The notes below the pieces were generated by a model. It saw nothing but the letters and a program-made list of their open reading frames with translations. It searched no databases and had not been told where the DNA came from. A stretch of DNA of 64,000 bases from Bacteroidales bacterium UBA4893 (lineage in GTDB: Bacteria; Bacteroidota; Bacteroidia; Bacteroidales; P3), in assembly GCA_002399025.1 (NCBI GenBank), contig DHCV01000007.1, forward strand, positions 98,083-162,082, written 5' to 3'. Below are positions 8,095 to 17,534 of this stretch, one piece after another; position 1 is the first letter of the stretch, and every line of letters begins with the position of its first letter. Made by a program: the position numbers and the translations under genes.

Positions 8095-8473
8095 AATTAT
8101 TATTATATATTCTTTTTATTTGTAAACTATTAGCACCAAAATTAATTAATAATCCTAAAGGGAAATTATATGCAACTAAATAGTTTCTTGTTTGAGCAAT
8201 ATGCAGATTTTCAATATTAGATAAAGCTTTTAACTCAAGTATTATCTTGTCATCTATAACAAAATCAGCTCGTCTTGTACCAATTTCAATTCCATCATAA
8301 TAAATAACCTGATCTACTTCCCTCTTAGCCTTAATACCTGCTCGCTCTAACTCAATTGCCAAAGCTCTTTGATAAATGACCTCTTGAAAACCATTGCCTA
8401 ATGTACAATGAACTTTCATAGCACAGCCATTAATCAAATAAGTCAAATCATTTAAGTCACTTAGATCATTCAT
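8081..8473 (-). CDS. GxxExxY family protein
   Basis: The 130-residue protein has the defining motif GFQEVIY (GxxExxY) near residues 28-34. It also has a RADFVIDDKIILELKA segment that matches the D...ExK core of a PD-(D/E)XK nuclease-like fold. The function of the family is unknown. The gene is enclosed by eight copies of the ~111-bp hairpin repeat: five immediately upstream and three downstream. The repeat sequence itself encodes the C-terminal end and stop. It interrupts the otherwise compact legC-legB stretch, so gene plus repeats look like one inserted unit. Confidence 0.9.
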   Translation of the reverse strand: MNDLSDLNDLTYLINGCAMKVHCTLGNGFQEVIYQRALAIELERAGIKAKREVDQVIYYDGIEIGTRRADFVIDDKIILELKALSNIENLHIAQTRNYLVAYNFPLGLLINFGANSLQIKRIYNNNYNQN

Positions 8474-8487
8474 AGTATTCTTTTATT

Positions 8488-9027
8488 CTGAATCAGGATT
8501 ATATAAGATTTAAAAGATTAGCAGGAGATAATTTATCAGCAAAATCCTGAAAATCCTACCAATCCTCCATAATCCTGATTCTGATTATCTCCCTTTTGTC
8601 TGAATCAGGATTATATAAGATTTAAAAGATTCGCAGGAGATAATTTATCAGCGAAATCCTGAAAATCCTAACAATCCTCCATAATCCTGATTCTGATTAT
8701 TTTCTTTTGTCTGAATCAGGATTATATAAGATTTAAAAGATTAGCACGAGAAATACCTAAGCAAAATCCTGAAAATCCTAACAATCCTCCATAATCCTGA
8801 TTCTGATTATTTTCTTTTGTCTGAATCAGGATTATATAAGATTTAAAAGATTCGCACGAGATAATTTATCAGCGAAATCCTGAAAATCCTACCAATCCTC
8901 CATAATCCTGATTCTGATTATTTTCTTTATTCTGAATCAGGATTATATAAGATTTAAAAGATTAGCACGAGAAATACCTAAGCAAAATCCTGAAAATCCT
9001 ACCAATCCTCCATAATCCTGATTCTGA
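8488..9027. repeat. tandem ~111-bp hairpin repeats, upstream array (5 copies)
   Basis: Copies start at 8488, 8600, 8711, 8821 and 8932. The end arms 'ctgaatcaggattat' and 'ataatcctgattctg' are inverted repeats. The interior comes in two versions, one with 'aaatacctaagcaaaa' and one with 'gataatttatcagc', in the order B-B-A-B-A. A third version occurs in the downstream array. The region lies between legC and the GxxExxY gene and contains nothing else. Confidence 0.9.
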
Positions 9028-9033
9028 TTAAGA

Positions 9034-10224
9034 TTAGTAATAAAGCTTCTTCTTTACGTTTTCGTAGTAATTAGGAATAATAACTGTACTAGGAATATTC
9101 ACAACCCTATCTTCAAGCCACTGAGAATTTGAAAGGTCACCACATTGACAGCCCTTATACATATCAAGTTTATTATTTAACACCCAAATAGGACGAGTCA
9201 TAATTCCATTATCATTAGTATAGGTAAGGAACTCGTCTCTTGCTTCTCTATCCTTTAGAATAACAGCATTAAGCCAATAATTAGAACGGCAATCTTCAGG
9301 TTCAACAAAAAGCTCAATATCTTTATTATCCTTAAAGAAAGAAATATACTTATCCGTTAGCTTACGTTTTTCTTGAATAAAAAACTCACATTGTTCAATC
9401 TGACCAAGACCCAAAGCAGCAGCAAGATTTGTTAGACGATAATTATAACCAGTATAATCATGATTATACTCCCACTTATGAGGAACCTTAGCAGTTGTTG
9501 TAATATGTTTAGCTCTTTTAGCAAGTTCTTCATCGTCAGTTAAAATCATACCACCACCACCAGTAGTAATAACCTTATTACCATTAAAACTTAAGGCACT
9601 AAGCCTACCAAACAAACCAGTATGCTTACCCTTATAATAAGAGCCAATACTTTCAGCAGCATCTTCTACCAAAGGAATATTATACCTCTGACAAATATCA
9701 GCAATTGCATCAATCTCACAAGGATGACCGAAGGTATGCATAGGAACAACAGCAGCAAAACGTTTTCCTGTCTTATTATTATATGAATTTCCATCAGCAC
9801 CTTTGCGTACATTTTCCTTTAGAAACTCCTCAAGCTTAATTGGGCACATTCCCATAGTTGAACGAGAAACATCAACAAATACAGGATTTGCACCAGTATA
9901 AGTAATGGCATTACATGTAGCAATAAAAGATACAGGTTGAGTAATAACTTCCTCACCAGGACGAACACCTGCCAAAAGCATACAAATATGTAAAGCTGAA
10001 GTACCATTAACAGCAGCCACAGCATACTTACTACCAGTAAACTCAGCAACAGCCTTCTCAAACTTATTCACATATTCACCTACACTCGAAACAAAATTCG
10101 AATCCATAGCATCCATAATATACTTCCTCTCATTCCCAATAAAACGAGGATCATGCAGGATAATAAAACCATCCCTATCATCAAAAGTTTCCCTAACGAA
10201 ACCAACAAAATCTTGGTAATTCAT
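9034..10224 (-). CDS. legC: LegC-like DegT/DnrJ/EryC1/StrS aminotransferase
   Basis: This PLP-dependent sugar aminotransferase (396 aa) has NSNFVSSVGEYV, VNGTSALHICMLLAGV, PLVEDAAESIGSYYKGKHTG and the PLP-lysine region LSFNGNKVITTGGGG, all characteristic of the LegC subgroup. It transfers an amino group, usually from glutamate, to C4 of a UDP-4-keto-6-deoxy-HexNAc. It therefore acts directly after the LegB-like dehydratase at 6544-7752. The GxxExxY gene and its repeats separate the two. The resulting amino sugar could be N-acylated by one of the acyltransferases of the locus (15139-16194 or 25595-26515). Confidence 0.9.
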   Translation of the reverse strand: MNYQDFVGFVRETFDDRDGFIILHDPRFIGNERKYIMDAMDSNFVSSVGEYVNKFEKAVAEFTGSKYAVAAVNGTSALHICMLLAGVRPGEEVITQPVSFIATCNAITYTGANPVFVDVSRSTMGMCPIKLEEFLKENVRKGADGNSYNNKTGKRFAAVVPMHTFGHPCEIDAIADICQRYNIPLVEDAAESIGSYYKGKHTGLFGRLSALSFNGNKVITTGGGGMILTDDEELAKRAKHITTTAKVPHKWEYNHDYTGYNYRLTNLAAALGLGQIEQCEFFIQEKRKLTDKYISFFKDNKDIELFVEPEDCRSNYWLNAVILKDREARDEFLTYTNDNGIMTRPIWVLNNKLDMYKGCQCGDLSNSQWLEDRVVNIPSTVIIPNYYENVKKKLYY

Positions 10225-10264
10225 AATAGATTAATATTAATAGATTGATAAAACAAAGAACAAA

Positions 10265-11254
10265 TTATCTTTTTATAAATGGTAATTTAAGTAACCCAAC
10301 TAAAGAACCATAGCCGTAAGATAAATGCAATGTTATAAATGAAGCGAGTAAATAAAAGAAGTTTAGTTTCTTTGATACGCTTAATTTAATGCTAATTATA
10401 CCCAAAGCTAATAAATATAATAGAAGCGATAGGATAGAAAGAAAAATAAAAGGCAAATAAATCAAAGATAGTAGCAAAGGTATTATTAAAGAAAGTAAGA
10501 ATAGGAAAGGTATAAAATGTCTAAGAGATAATGACTTTAGTTGATTAGTATAATATACAGTTAATATATTCCATTTCCCATTTGCATAATTATTTTTTGA
10601 TAATTCTTTATAAGTCTCTCTTGCTAAATAAGTACAATAAGTATCAGGTACAATAAATATCTTTCCTCCTCCATTAATTATTCTTTTATTTAATTCTATA
10701 TCTTGATTTCTCACTAATCTCACATCATACAATCCATATTTTTCAAAAACATCTCTTCTCCAACAACCAAAAGGAACAGTATCAACTTCTTTAACCTCAT
10801 TTACTCCTATTCTAAAAGTTGAATTTCCAACACCAAATTTATTACCCAAAACCTCACGAATAGCAAGAGTTTTAGGAGTTTTATTTAAAACATCAGTCTT
10901 GCATACCACACCAACATTATCAGCACCTAATTCAACTAATCTTTTAGTCAATACAGAAAAATAATCCTTTTGATAAAATGAATGAGCATCCAAACGCATT
11001 ATTATATTACCCTTTGCAGCCTTAATACCAATATTCATTGCATAAGGAACAATCCTGTTGGGATTATCTAAAAGAAAAATAAAAGGATACATTTCAGAAT
11101 AAGAAGAAATAATACTACGAGTATTATCATTACTCATTCCATCAACAAACAAAACCTCCAAATCATTTTTTGGATAATCTTGTTCCAAAACAGATTGAAT
11201 ACAATGTTCAATATATTTTTCCTCATTAAATATTGGAACTATTACTGAAAGCAT
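10265..11254 (-). CDS. family 2 glycosyltransferase, ExoA-like
   Basis: A GT-A glycosyltransferase of 329 aa starts with MLSVIVPIFNEEKYI, has the FVDGMSNDNT nucleotide-sugar site and IIMRLDAHSFY as its DxD-like region. A C-terminal block of about 80 hydrophobic residues gives two or three membrane helices. This layout resembles the succinoglycan enzyme ExoA. It would add a sugar to the lipid-linked repeat unit on the cytoplasmic face. It lies 5 bp after the TupA-like gene. Donor and acceptor cannot be read from sequence. Confidence 0.88.
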   Translation of the reverse strand: MLSVIVPIFNEEKYIEHCIQSVLEQDYPKNDLEVLFVDGMSNDNTRSIISSYSEMYPFIFLLDNPNRIVPYAMNIGIKAAKGNIIMRLDAHSFYQKDYFSVLTKRLVELGADNVGVVCKTDVLNKTPKTLAIREVLGNKFGVGNSTFRIGVNEVKEVDTVPFGCWRRDVFEKYGLYDVRLVRNQDIELNKRIINGGGKIFIVPDTYCTYLARETYKELSKNNYANGKWNILTVYYTNQLKSLSLRHFIPFLFLLSLIIPLLLSLIYLPFIFLSILSLLLYLLALGIISIKLSVSKKLNFFYLLASFITLHLSYGYGSLVGLLKLPFIKR

Positions 11255-11258
11255 TTAA

Positions 11259-12179
11259 TTATCCCTTATAATTTATATCAACCTTATCTCCCATTTCCTT
11301 CAAAAATTCTGGAGTATAATAATACATCATACCTCCTAAGGATGTAAAGGTTAATTCACCAAAATATATTTTTCCATCAATATTGTATAAATCAACCCTA
11401 ACCTCAGGAAAAGGTTTTGAAAGTATTTCAGCAAACCTAATCATTTTATCCAAATTATTAGGCTTTAACAAAGGTTTTGATTCTAATGGATAATCCTTCG
11501 ATGGCCTCAAATTTTCTGGATAATAGTTCCACTTTAAATCATAACATCCTAAACACACAGATTGTGAATTTCGACTAGAACAAGTTAATATACTATGAGC
11601 TTTTCCATTAAAGCACCAAAATTTATAATCTATTAATGAACTACCTTTACCCACAGGTAATAATTCCTCAGCAATAATACAAGGAGGAATATTCTCATAT
11701 TGAGGTTCTGATGCAAGAGCTCCAATATTTTTCTTACTTAACCATAAATTAATGATATCTCTAAGTCTTTTATTATCCCATTCATTTTTATCTTTTATAA
11801 TAAGATTAGTTCCCTTGCCATCTCCATTATTAGCTTTTAAAATAAACGAATTAGGTAATTCATCTAAATTAAAACTTTCAGCATCATACCACACTCCATA
11901 AAGCCTAACTAAAGTATCTCCAAGACCACAATTCTCTATATACTCCCTAACCTTATACTTATCCGCAATATCAGTCCACATTGAAGTATCAGAGAATAAT
12001 TTCAAATATAAAATTTTCTCATTCAAATCTTTTGGATTTTTCAAATTAGGGAATTTTCCAAATCTTGCAAAATACCTTATTTTAATCAAAGTAACAGGAT
12101 GATTAACACCCATATATTCCGTTAATTTAATCAATGGAGTAAATATAAAACTCAATGATTTACTTGTTGTTAAATGCAT
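11259..12179 (-). CDS. TupA-like ATP-grasp amide ligase
   Basis: The 306-residue protein matches the ATPgrasp_TupA family: NLNEKILYLKLF near the N-terminus, FILKANNGDGKGTNLI (ATP-binding glycine/lysine), YKFWCFNGKAH and VRVDLYNIDGKIYFGELTF near the end. TupA is named from teichuronopeptide synthesis; the family is thought to ligate amino acids to uronic acids. A uronic acid is predicted here from tviB/tviC, so amide decoration of the polymer is plausible. The gene is tightly spaced with the GT2 and CapA genes. Confidence 0.8.
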   Translation of the reverse strand: MHLTTSKSLSFIFTPLIKLTEYMGVNHPVTLIKIRYFARFGKFPNLKNPKDLNEKILYLKLFSDTSMWTDIADKYKVREYIENCGLGDTLVRLYGVWYDAESFNLDELPNSFILKANNGDGKGTNLIIKDKNEWDNKRLRDIINLWLSKKNIGALASEPQYENIPPCIIAEELLPVGKGSSLIDYKFWCFNGKAHSILTCSSRNSQSVCLGCYDLKWNYYPENLRPSKDYPLESKPLLKPNNLDKMIRFAEILSKPFPEVRVDLYNIDGKIYFGELTFTSLGGMMYYYTPEFLKEMGDKVDINYKG

Positions 12180-12184
12180 AATTA

Positions 12185-13195
12185 TTATAATCTTCGTTTT
12201 ATGAAATCAAAAACAATACTATTCATATCTTTGATTTTCAATTTATATAAATTAGATATAATGTTCTTATAATTCGATTTTCTATATTCTTTTGTTTTAT
12301 TAAAGACTTTAGAATAATATTTTTCATTTTCTTCATTAATAGATAATAATTTATTTAATGATTCAAATTGAAACTCAGCAGGTATAGATTGAACATAATT
12401 AGGGAAATAATCTTTCTCTATTTTGATGTAATTATAACTTATTTTTACTTCTTCCGCTAAATCAACATTTAGAATTATTGAATATTTAGTAGGTTCCCAA
12501 GGCATATTAAAAACAAAATTCCCTATTGAATAGAATATATGTTTACCTTTATAAACTTCAAATCCTTGCAAAATATGAGGATGCATTCCAACAATTAAAT
12601 CAGCACCACAATCAATCATATATCTTGCAAAATTCTTTTGATCTATATATGGATAATTAATAAATTCATTTCCCCAATGTACATATACTATTTTATAATC
12701 ACATAAGCTTAAATCCTCTAATTCTTTTTTCACATCAGAATATTCAGGCATTGACCAATATAATGGATTTTGAGAAAAGTTATCTGGCCTTTGACTAAAA
12801 GCAATTATTCCTATTTTCTTTTCTTGATGTTCGAAAATATGTTTTTTCTTATTTTCACTTCCAACATAATTCACTCCTTTAATTTCTAAATAAGACAACA
12901 TTTCGTTATATGCAATTTCTCCATGTTGCATTACATGATTATTTGCAACATTATATAAATTGAAATGCTTAATGTGTGAAATATCTTTTGGAGTAATAAT
13001 AAATTGTCTTGAAGATGTGCCTTGTTTATTTGAAGTATTTGAACAAACACATTCAAAATTACCTATCCAATAATCATTAGTATTTCTTTTGAGTTTAGCA
13101 AAAGGATCTCTACCCTTTCTTATTGAAGAGCCGACACCAAAACCAGTATCAAAAAATCCATCACTAAAATTTATATCTCCAACTATTCTTAGCAT
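12185..13195 (-). CDS. CapA-family metallophosphatase-like protein (first copy)
   Basis: The protein has the calcineurin-like metal-binding set of PgsA/CapA proteins: GDINFSDGF at the N-terminus, GNFECV, NNHVMQHG, VHWGNEF, GMHPHILQG and YSIGNFVF. Length is 336 aa with no signal peptide or membrane anchor. CapA is required for poly-gamma-glutamate capsules, but homologues occur widely in polysaccharide loci with an undefined role. It sits 4 bp from the GT4 gene upstream and 5 bp from the TupA-like gene downstream. A second CapA gene lies at 24475-25605, also next to an ATP-grasp gene. Confidence 0.88.
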   Translation of the reverse strand: MLRIVGDINFSDGFFDTGFGVGSSIRKGRDPFAKLKRNTNDYWIGNFECVCSNTSNKQGTSSRQFIITPKDISHIKHFNLYNVANNHVMQHGEIAYNEMLSYLEIKGVNYVGSENKKKHIFEHQEKKIGIIAFSQRPDNFSQNPLYWSMPEYSDVKKELEDLSLCDYKIVYVHWGNEFINYPYIDQKNFARYMIDCGADLIVGMHPHILQGFEVYKGKHIFYSIGNFVFNMPWEPTKYSIILNVDLAEEVKISYNYIKIEKDYFPNYVQSIPAEFQFESLNKLLSINEENEKYYSKVFNKTKEYRKSNYKNIISNLYKLKIKDMNSIVFDFIKRRL

Positions 13196-13198
13196 ATA

Positions 13199-14242
13199 CT
13201 ATAGGTATTTCTTAATTGTTTGCCATGCAGAATCAAATGAGTATTTATTGGATTCTTCTCTTGCATATTTTTTCATCCTTTCTAACATATTTCTATCATT
13301 ATAAAGCGATAAAATTCTCTCATTAAACTCATCTTGACAATTATCAAATGAGACAATAAAACCAGTTTTATTATTTTCTACAAATTCAAGAGCATACTTC
13401 CATTTAGTCACTAGAACAGGAATCCCAGAGATATATGCATCTAAAATACTTCCAGGGAATCCCTCAGTGTAAAATTTTGTAGGTAAAAGAAGTAAATCAT
13501 ATTTAGATAATGTAGTATAAATTTCATTTCCATTTAAAATCCCTTTATAATTTGCTACATCCTTATAATTATGCAATTTATTTTCAAAATCTGATTTATA
13601 TTCTAACTCAATTGGTCCATAAAAATCAACAATAACATCTAAATTATTATCTTTAGCAAAGTCTAAAAAATTAAATATTGTATCATATCCTTTTTTCATG
13701 TTTATTCTAGCCATAAAAACTAGTTTCAATTTACTAGTTGAATAAATTTTAGTTTTCTCATACTTAAATATCCTAAAATTATTTAGAGTTTCAATATTCT
13801 TAAAGCTAAATTCTCTAATAAGACTATATGTGACACTTTCTGTTTGAGGCATAAAAACCTTGATTTTTTTACTAAGTTTTAGCTGCAGATTATGTTTTTT
13901 AAACTTTTCATTTCCTTTAAAATACTCTAATTGCCAACCTCCTACACATATATGAATAATATTAAATCTGAATATTTTTGAAAGAAAAAATGAAAATGGG
14001 AAAAAGTATGTTAAATTTGATACACAAGGAATCAAAATTAAAGTATCTATATTTATTAATTTCCAAATCATAACAAATAATGAAAAGGGATTAGATTGAT
14101 AATCTTGTGTATCGTAATAATCAACAATTTGTTTATTACGTAATAACAATTCATATATATTCCTAGTCTTTACTGTTTGTCCATCTAATTGATTAGTCCG
14201 ATAGCCAAAATTTCCAATTACAAGTATTTTCTTTTTTTCCAT
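13199..14242 (-). CDS. family 4 glycosyltransferase
   Basis: A GT-B glycosyltransferase of 347 aa. The C-terminal domain carries the retaining-GT signature EGFPGSILDAYISGIPVLVT, including the E(x7)E-like site. The N-terminus (KKILVIGNFGYRTNQLDGQT) resembles capsular GT4 enzymes. Part of a compact run of five genes (12185-17289) with gaps of 2 to 6 bp. The sugar specificity is unknown. Confidence 0.87.
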   Translation of the reverse strand: MEKKKILVIGNFGYRTNQLDGQTVKTRNIYELLLRNKQIVDYYDTQDYQSNPFSLFVMIWKLINIDTLILIPCVSNLTYFFPFSFFLSKIFRFNIIHICVGGWQLEYFKGNEKFKKHNLQLKLSKKIKVFMPQTESVTYSLIREFSFKNIETLNNFRIFKYEKTKIYSTSKLKLVFMARINMKKGYDTIFNFLDFAKDNNLDVIVDFYGPIELEYKSDFENKLHNYKDVANYKGILNGNEIYTTLSKYDLLLLPTKFYTEGFPGSILDAYISGIPVLVTKWKYALEFVENNKTGFIVSFDNCQDEFNERILSLYNDRNMLERMKKYAREESNKYSFDSAWQTIKKYL

Positions 14243-14248
14243 TATACA

Positions 14249-15136
14249 TCACTTTTTTGATTGAATATTAAAAGTCCTTTTTAATTTATCAAAAAAAGGT
14301 GTCCATATGTTATAAATGTGAAGAATATTTTCTTTCAAGCTCACTTCTTTAAATTCTGTTCTTGGAATAGAAAAAGGGTTAGTATTTTTAAATGTTCTAT
14401 CCATTTCAGTAGTTGTTGCCATTTTAAAACCCATTTCTCTAACTATTCGCTCTGAATTACCATCGAAATTCCCATTAGGATAGGAATAGATAAAATTTGA
14501 ATCCTTTCCAGTCCATTGCTTAATCTTTTCATTACAAAGAAAGATTTCATTTTTTAATTCATCTTCTTTACACTTATCACTCATCACATGATCATTCGTA
14601 TGATTCCCCCAACAAATTAATCCAGATGATGTTATTTCTTTTAATTCATCAGGATTCATAGTTAATCTATAGTCTTTTTTCATCTCCAATTTTTCAATTA
14701 TCTCAACTCTATTTTGATTTGGCATTTCCCATAATTCTTTTATATCTTTATAAAATATAGAATTTCTATTATACCTGGCTTTATTAAACCAAAAATATCC
14801 ATCTTCAATACCCTTTGTGGCAACAAAAATTGTAGCTGGTATATTATATTTTTTTAATATTGGGAATACATTATTATAATTACTCTTCCAACCATCATCA
14901 AAACTCAGCCAAACATATTTCTTTTTATCAGATAAATTTCCATTAATATAATCAAACAACTCATAACAACTAATAAAATAATAATCTTTCTTAAGCAACC
15001 ACTTAATTAAATTTTCAAACGAATTAAGAGATATATCATGTCCATAAATAGTTAATAAAGAATCACAACGTTTTGATTCTTTAATAATCTTTGGCAGATA
15101 TATTATATAAAGAATGTATGCAATAATTTTTCTCAT
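14249..15136 (-). CDS. NodB-type polysaccharide deacetylase
   Basis: A carbohydrate esterase family 4 domain with the FDDGWKSNY motif (metal and catalytic Asp) and NHTNDH, matching the [S/N]HTxxH metal site. YPNGNFDGNSE forms a later motif. The N-terminal hydrophobic segment (about residues 1-17) may be an uncleaved anchor or signal. It would remove acetyl groups from N-acetylhexosamines in the polymer or intermediate. It neighbours a GNAT gene, so N-substituents may be remodelled: deacetylated, then acylated differently. Confidence 0.85.
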   Translation of the reverse strand: MRKIIAYILYIIYLPKIIKESKRCDSLLTIYGHDISLNSFENLIKWLLKKDYYFISCYELFDYINGNLSDKKKYVWLSFDDGWKSNYNNVFPILKKYNIPATIFVATKGIEDGYFWFNKARYNRNSIFYKDIKELWEMPNQNRVEIIEKLEMKKDYRLTMNPDELKEITSSGLICWGNHTNDHVMSDKCKEDELKNEIFLCNEKIKQWTGKDSNFIYSYPNGNFDGNSERIVREMGFKMATTTEMDRTFKNTNPFSIPRTEFKEVSLKENILHIYNIWTPFFDKLKRTFNIQSKK

Positions 15137-15138
15137 AA

Positions 15139-16194
15139 TTAAAAACTGTCTAAATCAATTTTACTAATTGACCAATTTTCTACTTTTCTAATATCAATTC
15201 CATTAATTAACCAATTCATACTTCCATCTTCATTATATTGTAGAGTTCTAATTAATGCGGGTGGATTTTTACGTATTTTATTAATGAACGGAATTGAATA
15301 CATATTTAATTTATTTAATATTTTTTTATCTTCTTTATCAATTGCAAAATCCCAAGCAACAATTACTGCAGGCTTATACATTTTATAGAAATAATTAAAT
15401 GAAGTTCTCAATATCTTTGAATTATCATATTTCATAATCCCTATATCATAAGTATAATAATTCTTTGTTTTCAAGATTATAAATGAATGTAATTTTCCAT
15501 TTTCATCAATAGCATATACATAAATGTATTTTCTATTTGGCCGATTTGTTCTCCATTTTAAATTTTCAAAATTCATTGATGAATGTATTCCTGATGTTTT
15601 ATCAAGGTTGCTAACCTGTTGAAGGATTTCATCAGCTACTTTATTTGTAATAAAATATTTTATCCCTTTTTGTTCATTGGAATATTCATTTTTCCCATCC
15701 ATATTAGAACGATTTTTCTTTAATATTTTGTATAAGCATAAATACCAAAGATTAAATTTATACCTACTATGAAAATGGGCTAAATCTTCAAAACCAATCT
15801 TCTTATATCCATGATAAGGTTTCCACGAAGGACTTAAATTTAAAATAAATTTAACATCATTATTAGATAAATAATTCAAGGAAAAATCGGTCATCTTTTG
15901 AAAAACACCTAATCGTCTTGCTTTATCAGACACAACAGTATCACTTAGCTGAGCAATAACACATTTTCGATTATTAAGAAAATAAATATTAAGAAAATAT
16001 CCTCTAAATCCAATAACCTCATTATCTTCATTAACAGCCACAACAGATAATGGTTTTGAATAATTCGGACAATTGCTATAGGTCCAATCAAAACGAATTT
16101 CTCGACCAATATTATCTTCCTTCCATAGATATTGTTCAAGCTCTGCACATTGCTTTGCATATTCGGAAGAATATGGTTTAATTGTTATTTCCAT
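15139..16194 (-). CDS. GNAT-family N-acetyltransferase
   Basis: The first ~150 residues form a GNAT domain: VVAVNEDNEVIGFRGYFLN, then QLSDTVVSDKARRLGVFQKM, the acetyl-CoA loop (RRLGVF in place of the usual Q/RxxGxG/A). The C-terminal half (to 351 aa) is unassigned and resembles the two-GNAT or FemAB-like layout. It probably acylates an amino sugar of the repeat unit, for example the LegB/LegC product. The substrate is inferred from context only. Confidence 0.75.
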   Translation of the reverse strand: MEITIKPYSSEYAKQCAELEQYLWKEDNIGREIRFDWTYSNCPNYSKPLSVVAVNEDNEVIGFRGYFLNIYFLNNRKCVIAQLSDTVVSDKARRLGVFQKMTDFSLNYLSNNDVKFILNLSPSWKPYHGYKKIGFEDLAHFHSRYKFNLWYLCLYKILKKNRSNMDGKNEYSNEQKGIKYFITNKVADEILQQVSNLDKTSGIHSSMNFENLKWRTNRPNRKYIYVYAIDENGKLHSFIILKTKNYYTYDIGIMKYDNSKILRTSFNYFYKMYKPAVIVAWDFAIDKEDKKILNKLNMYSIPFINKIRKNPPALIRTLQYNEDGSMNWLINGIDIRKVENWSISKIDLDSF

Positions 16195-16197
16195 TAT

Positions 16198-17289
16198 TTA
16201 GTTTTTTATTAATGATAACCAATGATTAATAATGACATTTTGAGCAAATAAGTTTTTAGCTTTATTTTTAGAGTTTTTTCCCATCTGAGTTATACTGCTT
16301 TCTTTAATCTTTGAAACTGCAACAATTGATTCTTTTATTAATTCTACGTTATCCCAATCACAAAGAAAACCATTACTTTCATCAACTAACACCTTATAAT
16401 CTGAAACTTTAGTCATAATAATGGGCTTACCAATCATCATTGCTTCGCATATTGCATTAGGCAAACCTTCAACGCTACTAAAAAGTGCTACTACATCAGA
16501 TTTATTATATAATTCAGGAATCTTATCAGATACAGGATGCAATTCAATAATATCAGTTAAATGATATTCATTAATTTTCTTATTTGCTTCATTATATACT
16601 ATTTCTCTTGAACTATCATTTTTCCCATACCAATCTACTTTAATTTTATTTCTCTCTTCATTATTTAACAATGCTAAAGCATTAATTAATCCAATTGGAT
16701 TTTTAATATATTGATATGAGGCTGCTACAATAATATGAGTTTTACCATTTTTTCTGGGAATATATTCTGAAGTTATTTCCGGGAGAGTAACAATATTATA
16801 TATTGTTATCAGTTTTTCTTTATATTGAGGATAGTGCTTTTCCCACATTTCTCTTGCATTATTCGAATTGCATACAATTGCATCGGAATATCTCTGAAAC
16901 CATGCAAATATTTTTCCTTTTCTTGAATTAAAAGTAGATTCTTTTGCACTTCTCTCTCCTGTAATTACTTTCCATGATTTCCCTCCTATTGCTGATAAAT
17001 TATTTAAAAAGTTTGCAGTATGGAGAAAAGAAATAACAGCATCATATTTACCATTTCTAATATAATTTCTTACTTTGAATAAGCGAAATAGATAATTATT
17101 CTCTATTTTCCATACTACAGAAACATTACTATCTTTTAGTAAATAAGAATAATAATCTCCATTTGAATAGCATAATATATCGACTTTATAATTATAATAA
17201 GATAATTCACGAGCCAAAACAACCATTTGCCTTTCTGCACCTCCTCCTCCTGTAGCTAAATTAGGAGCCACAAATAAAATCTTCTTCAT
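16198..17289 (-). CDS. family 4 glycosyltransferase
   Basis: A GT-B enzyme of 363 aa. The N-terminus KKILFVAPNLATGGGGAERQ is the classic GT4 opening with the glycine-rich GGAER loop. The C-terminal signature is SSVEGLPNAICEAMMIGKP. It is the first gene of a tightly packed group running to the TupA and GT2 genes. A 245-bp gap separates it from the SGNH gene upstream. Confidence 0.9.
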   Translation of the reverse strand: MKKILFVAPNLATGGGGAERQMVVLARELSYYNYKVDILCYSNGDYYSYLLKDSNVSVVWKIENNYLFRLFKVRNYIRNGKYDAVISFLHTANFLNNLSAIGGKSWKVITGERSAKESTFNSRKGKIFAWFQRYSDAIVCNSNNAREMWEKHYPQYKEKLITIYNIVTLPEITSEYIPRKNGKTHIIVAASYQYIKNPIGLINALALLNNEERNKIKVDWYGKNDSSREIVYNEANKKINEYHLTDIIELHPVSDKIPELYNKSDVVALFSSVEGLPNAICEAMMIGKPIIMTKVSDYKVLVDESNGFLCDWDNVELIKESIVAVSKIKESSITQMGKNSKNKAKNLFAQNVIINHWLSLIKN

Positions 17290-17534
17290 ATATAAATCTT
17301 CTTCATTATTAATATATCCACCTCATTTCCTCAACACCTCACAATCTCACAAACTCACATCCTCAACACCTCACCTTTTACCTTTTACCTCTTACTTTTT
17401 ACTTTTTACCTTGCGAAGCACTTCCTTTTACCTTCTACCTTTTAGTTCCTAATATATAATCTTCTGGAAAATGCAACTGCAAAAGGCAAGCAAGCAGATA
17501 ATTTTGTTAATAAAAATCAGATGAAACTAAATTA
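17290..17534. repeat. C/T-rich filler repeat between operon blocks
   Basis: No gene is found. The plus strand carries repeated 'cctcaacacctca' and 'ttttaccttttacctctta' words, related to words at 21340-21365 and 22080-22110. No terminator or promoter was recognised with confidence. Confidence 0.5.

Noticed and set aside
7773..9027. Regularly spaced repeats considered as a CRISPR array
   Set aside because: Units are ~111 bp with almost identical sequence throughout and no unique spacers, and no cas genes are present.
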